NCBI GenBank assembly: GCA_963920665.1
Contig: OY987263.1
Coordinates: 46,349,218 to 46,413,217, forward strand
From: Straminergon stramineum
Lineage: Eukaryota; Streptophyta; Bryopsida; Hypnales; Calliergonaceae
Reading direction: 5' to 3'
Length of the DNA stretch: 64,000 bases
Shown here piece by piece: positions 59,062 to 64,000 of the stretch. A program made the position numbers and the translations under genes. The notes below the pieces were generated by a model. The model had not been told where the DNA came from. It did not search any database and worked only from the letters and a program-made list of their open reading frames with translations. Position 1 is the stretch's first letter; each line of letters begins with the position of its first letter.

Positions 59062-59200
59062 CCCCTAAAGGACCAAAGAGCCAACTTTAGGCCTTTTCAA
59101 AACTCATGTAGCTTTGTTGATTTTATAATTTGAAATTTTTGAATGAATCTTTTAGGATGAAAGCTTTATCCTACATCATTCCGATAAATATTGCAAAAGT
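59062..59200. mobile_element. left end of a TTAA-family element
   Basis: CCCCTAAAGGACCAAAGAGCC after CTAA matches the left end at 49792. The right end was not found, so it is truncated or diverged. The inner boundary is approximate. Confidence 0.45.
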
Positions 59201-59815
59201 TCAAAGTTTTTTTTAATTTCAATGCTAAACTAGGCAACAACATCTACAATTTAAAAATTAATTAATTAATTTTTTGGATAGTATAGATGTATACCTACTT
59301 AAAAACATTTGAACCATTCACTTCCAAATAACAAGGTGCAAATTATGAGGAGTTTTAGTTCACATCAAATGAAGGTAGAAAAAACAAGTCATGTAGTCAA
59401 TTGCATCCAATTTTGAAAACTTCAAATAAATGAAAAAATTAGATAATTATTGTTTATTAAAATGTTCTTACCACTATAATTACCATTTCCCAATTTCTTC
59501 TAAAAGTTATTAACAATTTAGTTTTTCTTCCATTTAGTACCACCTTCTATTTTATAATTTTTCAAAGATGAATATGAGGGTCATTTCTAGAAACACCAAT
59601 ATTGAATTTTTTTTTAATTCTAATTTTATTGCACTCTCAAACAAAAGATTGAAACTACTAAAGTAGAATAAAACTAATAGGTCATTCTTCCAATCTTGCA
59701 ATCACCAATGAAAGTTTTTTTGGTTAAATTTTTTCATATATTTTCAAACCATTTTCCAAATATTGAATAAAATTCACAAGTCATAGGACATAATTGTTTC
59801 TCTCTAAAAATATTG

Positions 59816-59945
59816 CACTACAAAAAAATGACCTCATAAATGACTTCATAGTAGTCATTCCAGACATATTTGATAGCAAAATGACTTAAGGGCCTTGAAG
59901 TCATTGTGGCAAGTCATTTTCAAATGACTTCCTAGTTTATTATCA
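59816..59945. mobile_element. CACTA left end with sub-terminal repeats
   Basis: CACTACAAAAAAATGACCTC is followed by seven aatgactt/agtcatt words within 120 bp, the sub-terminal pattern of the 53066-56399 element. No matching right end was found before the window ends. Confidence 0.5.
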
Positions 59946-60646
59946 CCGGTTTGCACCTTGAATGTATAAATGGACATCTAAGAGATAGTTATTGTAGATA
60001 CTAGATAGGTGTTAATTTTTGTTGGATTGCTTGTTGTATAGTTTTGTCAATTTTGGAAGGTTAGTTCAATATTTATCTATTGGATGTGAGTAAAGTCTTA
60101 ACTTTTGGGTTTAGAGAGTCCAAGTTGGAGATTGCTTGAAGCTATTCAAGGGAATTGGATTCCAATAGTTGTGACTTGATTCCAAGTCGGTAGTTGGAGT
60201 AGTTGAATTTGTTCACAATGGATGGTATTTAGCTAGCTTCTTAAATTGACATTCTTCACCCACTATTAGAGTTGCAAGTGAGAGTCTTAGTTTGGTTTCG
60301 TTGTGTTTCTTTGTTTTCTTGTGTGTATTTGTGTTGTTGTAGTTGTGAGATTGTAGAATGAGTGTAATGCTAATTTGATGAGAATTATGAGTTGTGTGAA
60401 GTGTGAATTGAAAAGTGATGAGAAACATTGAGAATCTTACAATTAAATGGAAGATTAGTTGAATCAAATATACTTTGAACCTAATTGGATTGTACTCAGA
60501 ATGATTTTGTAAATGTAGCAATTATATAGTGAAATATATTGATAAGCAAATTGGATACATTAAGTTGTGAATGTGATTGTAGTTTGGAATGTGCCTAATT
60601 GTCAAGTGTTGATGTTAATTGTGAGAATTGTGTACTTTCTCTTAAT

Positions 60647-63600
60647 CATTATAAGAAAATTGTGTTTTTGGTGTTGTTTCGAAAAAACATGACATGTCTT
60701 CTAAAACCCCCTACGTTGAACAATAAACATCCATAGAATGTGAATTTAGTTTGATGTTGAAGCATACGTAAGTAGCTTAGTTGGAAAACAAATTATAGAT
60801 GTCACTGTAGATATACAAGTTCTTAGAGATGTTAAAAAAAACATGGTCATGTTTTCTTGTGACATCCCAAAAAACATTGACTGCCATGTCATCAAGTAGC
60901 TCTATTTTGACTTCCAATAAGTTAGTAAAATTATTATAGTTTGTGGTAAAACTTTGACCATATATGAAAAATTTCGGAAAAGGACAACCACGTGGCATGC
61001 TTTGTGAAAAAAAGAAAATGGATGGATGTGTATCATGGATGAAAAGAATTGGTCTTTATAAATGTGGGGTGGTAGGAAATGAAACAATCCATATGGGATA
61101 TGAAAAACAAGAATTGTATTTCATATAAGATGTCTTCAAAAACGTTGAGATGTCTAAAATAAGTCGAATAACATTTGAGTGTTTGAAACAACATGTGAAC
61201 CATCAAACTAGTTCACTATTTAAAAATCCAAAAATATAAACATTAGGCATGAATTTGCAAATCCGGAAGTGTTAGTACTCCAGATTAGGCCATAACCATC
61301 AATTAGGGAGTTTTCTTTTGTTACAAAGCAATGGAAATTTCAAGAGGTTCGGGCAACATGCTAGAAAATGCAATTAGGAGAAAATTAGGGGAGATTCTAA
61401 GGAAAAGATAGGGATCTCAAACTAAAAAGAGGTTAAATAAGATTTGGTAGAGTAACTAAAGTAGGCGAACAGTTAAATGATGACAAAATGGAAACCAAAA
61501 ATGCAAAATGCAAATGAAAACAAAAGACTAGAAGTAAGAAATGAGACTAGAAGAAAATTAAAAACCACAAAAATAATAAATATGAAAAAGAAAAAGAAGT
61601 TAGTAAACTTAAAAATACTACTAGAACACTAAAATAGTGGTAGAACCACAAAATTAGGCAAAAAACAATACTTTAGGGGATATTACAGCAAATTAGCGCA
61701 GTCTACACTAAATTGGTGCAGTTACAGTAATTTAGCGCGTTTTACACTAATTTATCGTATTAACAGTAAATTAGGGGGGGATGAAAGAAGTTACAAAAAT
61801 TAATCCGTTCGAAAGTTTGGTTATAGGATAAATTAGGGTTTGATGCCCTATCTCTCTCAATTTTTGGTGAATTTTTGGGTGTATGCGTTTTGAGAGGAAT
61901 GTTGTGATTTGTAGGCATTTGGAGTATAAATTGGCAATTACAAAAGAGTAGGGTAGGGGCAGATTAGGAACAATTTGTAGAGTAGATTTCACCGTTTTAT
62001 GGAAGAAAATGGGTGAAAAATGAAGGGTTTTGAGGTTAGATGGGAAAGTGCTTGAGAAGATGGTAAAAATATGAGTTGAGATTGGAGTGCTAATTTTGAT
62101 GGCTGATTGTGAGTGTATGAAAAATTGAATGAAGTTGAATTTTAGAGGGGTGGAATGCTTTAAAGTTAAATTTCCGAAAAGCTATGGCTCGCTTGCTTCG
62201 GAGCCAAAATGAGATAGTGGTAGACGATTTTGTGCGAGAAGGTCAACTGCCACAAGTGAGGACTGTCAACTTTGGCAGGCAACAACGGGAGAAAGACATG
62301 GTGAAATCAATTGAAAATTAGAGGGGTCATGCGTCTTGAAGATAGATTTCCAGAAAGTCTAAGATGAAACCATTTGGAGCAAAAACAAGACAATGGCAGC
62401 TGTTTTAGTAGAAGAGGGTCTCCTACCCATTGGAGAATTGAACATTAATGTGAGGTTTTTTGTGTAGTCCTTCACAATCATAGTTGAATCATTGCAATTT
62501 TCATTACACTTTGCTAAGAAAAATGTTATAAGTATAGTGTTTGTTGAGCTAGGATGGTTAGTATAATTGAGGATGTATAAATGTGAATCTCATTTTTTTA
62601 GGGTTTTAGGGCAAGTGCAAAAGGGCTGCCCAAATTGAACTAAATTAGGGTTAGCTAAATTGAGTGATAAAAAACAAGGTGTCACTTAATTGCTTAAAAA
62701 GAGGTGGATGTTTCAAAAATTGAATTTAGAAAACTAAATTGAAGTATAAATGGAAAAAAAATGCATGTGAAAGGGGTTGTTTTGGTGAGATGTGTTGTGC
62801 TGTGATTAATATTTAGGATCCCATTTAGGCCATTTTGAGCCCCAAATTATACATTTGAATTAGATTTTTGCATCTGAAGTTGTCATAATGTACTTGAGTG
62901 CTTAATTGGATGATGGTAGGTTGTTAGAAGGTGTATTTGGTGATGTGAGATGGGTTGCCCCCTTCTTACGTAGAGTCACTTAGGTAAAAATTTTCCAAAA
63001 ATCACATTGTTGGATTCCATTGCTTGGAAGACAATTTATGTAGAGGTCCCATACACTCTCCACCAACCAACTCAAGGGGGTTTCTTTGCCTTGCAGTCAA
63101 AAAGCTTCATACAACATGTAGATGTCTAAAACAACATCGACATGTATTTGAGAATGGATATAAATATGACCCTTTTACCCTTCATTCTCACTTACTTTCA
63201 AAGAAGTAATTTGTTTATTTTACCATCAAAAAATCTATTGATGGTAGATGGTAAGTTTTTTGTAATTTATTTTCAATTCCATAAAAAAAATTCATTTTTT
63301 TTCATTTTTTCATTTATTTTAAATAATTATTTTTTATTGATCTTTCTTTATGAATAGGATATGCACCAGTTGATGTCTTCCAAAATGTCTAGTTTTGACA
63401 TCTCAAAAAGCAACACCAAAATTTTTTAAAAACATAAAAGTTTGTTAATAAGGCATGCCACATCACTTTTCCTAACACCATGTCAAATGCCACATCAAGT
63501 GCCATGTTAGATATGGGATGGATGAAAAAAAATACCACATGGCTCTTGTTGCCCATGTGGCACTTATTTGGTGTCCACTTGGCGCATTTGGGAGAGCTTG

Positions 63601-63782
63601 AAAGACAACGTTATTTGTGATGTTAGAAAAAATCAAACTCAAAAGGGATGTTTTTTTCCATGTTTTTGGCGTGTCGATTATAACAAATTTTAGGTGACAT
63701 TATAGTTGACTACTTCCATGTCAAAGTCAATGTCCCATTATGTTTTCTACGAAGTCCAAAAAAACTCGGGTTTCTTATAGTG
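60647..63782. mobile_element. probable 3.1 kb CACTA-like element with CACTATAAGAAA ends
   Basis: The left end CATTATAAGAAAATTGTGTT and the right end CTCGGGTTTCTTATAGTG are inverted with about 75% match, and both run on into a T-rich tract. Sub-terminal words gacatct/agatgtc and tgtcttc occur near both ends (60690-60900, 61125-61160, 63375-63420). Flanking triplets are AAT and GAT, one base short of a target duplication. No transposase seen. Less certain than the 53066 element because the first C-A-C is altered at the left. Confidence 0.5.
61685..61772. repeat. short tandem repeat, about 19-20 bp unit, 5 copies
   Basis: Units alternate between cagtaaattagcgcagt and cactaaattggtgcagt types, so adjacent units differ in a regular way. 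Lies within the 60647 element. Confidence 0.8.
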
Positions 63783-64000
63783 GATTGTGCCATCCAATTT
63801 GGAAATGAATCTATTAGCATAGATTCCCTACTTGACCATCTCCTTTGGAACGAATTTATTACATTAAAGAGTAATTTCCTATTTGGTAATTATTCTCCTT
63901 CAAAAGTTATCATTGAACTAATAAAGACAATTTTGCTCAAGGAAATGGTTGTTGTGTTGCCGTGTTGGAAGTGCTTCCTCCTTCCGTCCTACATAGACAT
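63783..64000. other. end of window, no gene seen
   Basis: No feature is supported in the last 218 bases. Confidence 0.4.

Noticed and set aside
1..64000. CRISPR array, bacterial operons, ribosomal RNA or intact tRNA genes
   Set aside because: None seen. The window is eukaryotic, and the short tandem repeats present (for example 61685-61772) lack unique spacers.

Overview
This is a 64 kb piece of a eukaryotic nuclear genome, almost certainly a land plant. It carries a Ty1/copia retrotransposon, CACTA elements with the plant-type CACTACAAGAAA end, many small MITEs, AT-rich non-coding DNA, TATA promoters and AATAAA signals, and has no bacterial operon structure. The plant type is not fixed by anything I can see. 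Low gene density, piggyBac-like TTAA elements and a Tc1-type DD34E relic make me think of a non-seed plant (bryophyte or fern grade), but that is only an inference.

Layout. 1-14.5 kb is AT-rich intergenic DNA with a decayed Tc1-like transposase (3.4-4.3 kb), a TTAA-flanked element (7.2-7.8 kb), a CACTA MITE (9.4 kb) and several minisatellites. 14.5-18.5 kb holds a GC-richer repeat block and a TTAA element interrupted by a 2.4 kb insertion. 18.55-22.9 kb is gene copy A: a promoter with three copies of a dyad motif and a TATA box, a 144-codon acidic ORF, a probable intron after the stop codon, and a polyadenylation signal. 24.8-33.2 kb is nested transposons plus promoter-containing repeats. 33.2-37.5 kb is gene copy B, a direct duplicate of A 14.77 kb downstream. 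37.5-40.3 kb is GC-richer DNA with unassigned ORFs. 40.3-45.6 kb is a full-length minus-strand Copia element with identical 443-bp LTRs and a 5-bp target duplication. It has landed inside an unknown minus-strand ORF. 45.8-64 kb is AT-rich and dominated by DNA transposons, including a 3.3 kb non-autonomous CACTA element with perfect TTA target duplications and a probable 3.1 kb relative.

The main biology is threefold. First, the A/B gene pair shows a sharp step from roughly 85-90% identity to about 1.6 kb without a visible mismatch, the pattern expected of recent gene conversion. Second, the Copia element is very young, is primed from an internal (half) initiator-tRNA site, and has a single in-frame stop at the reverse-transcriptase active-site box. 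Third, several TTAA-specific, 3-bp-TSD and 8-bp-TSD DNA transposon families are nested in a readable order. Few protein genes can be supported, and most open frames in the AT-rich parts look like chance.
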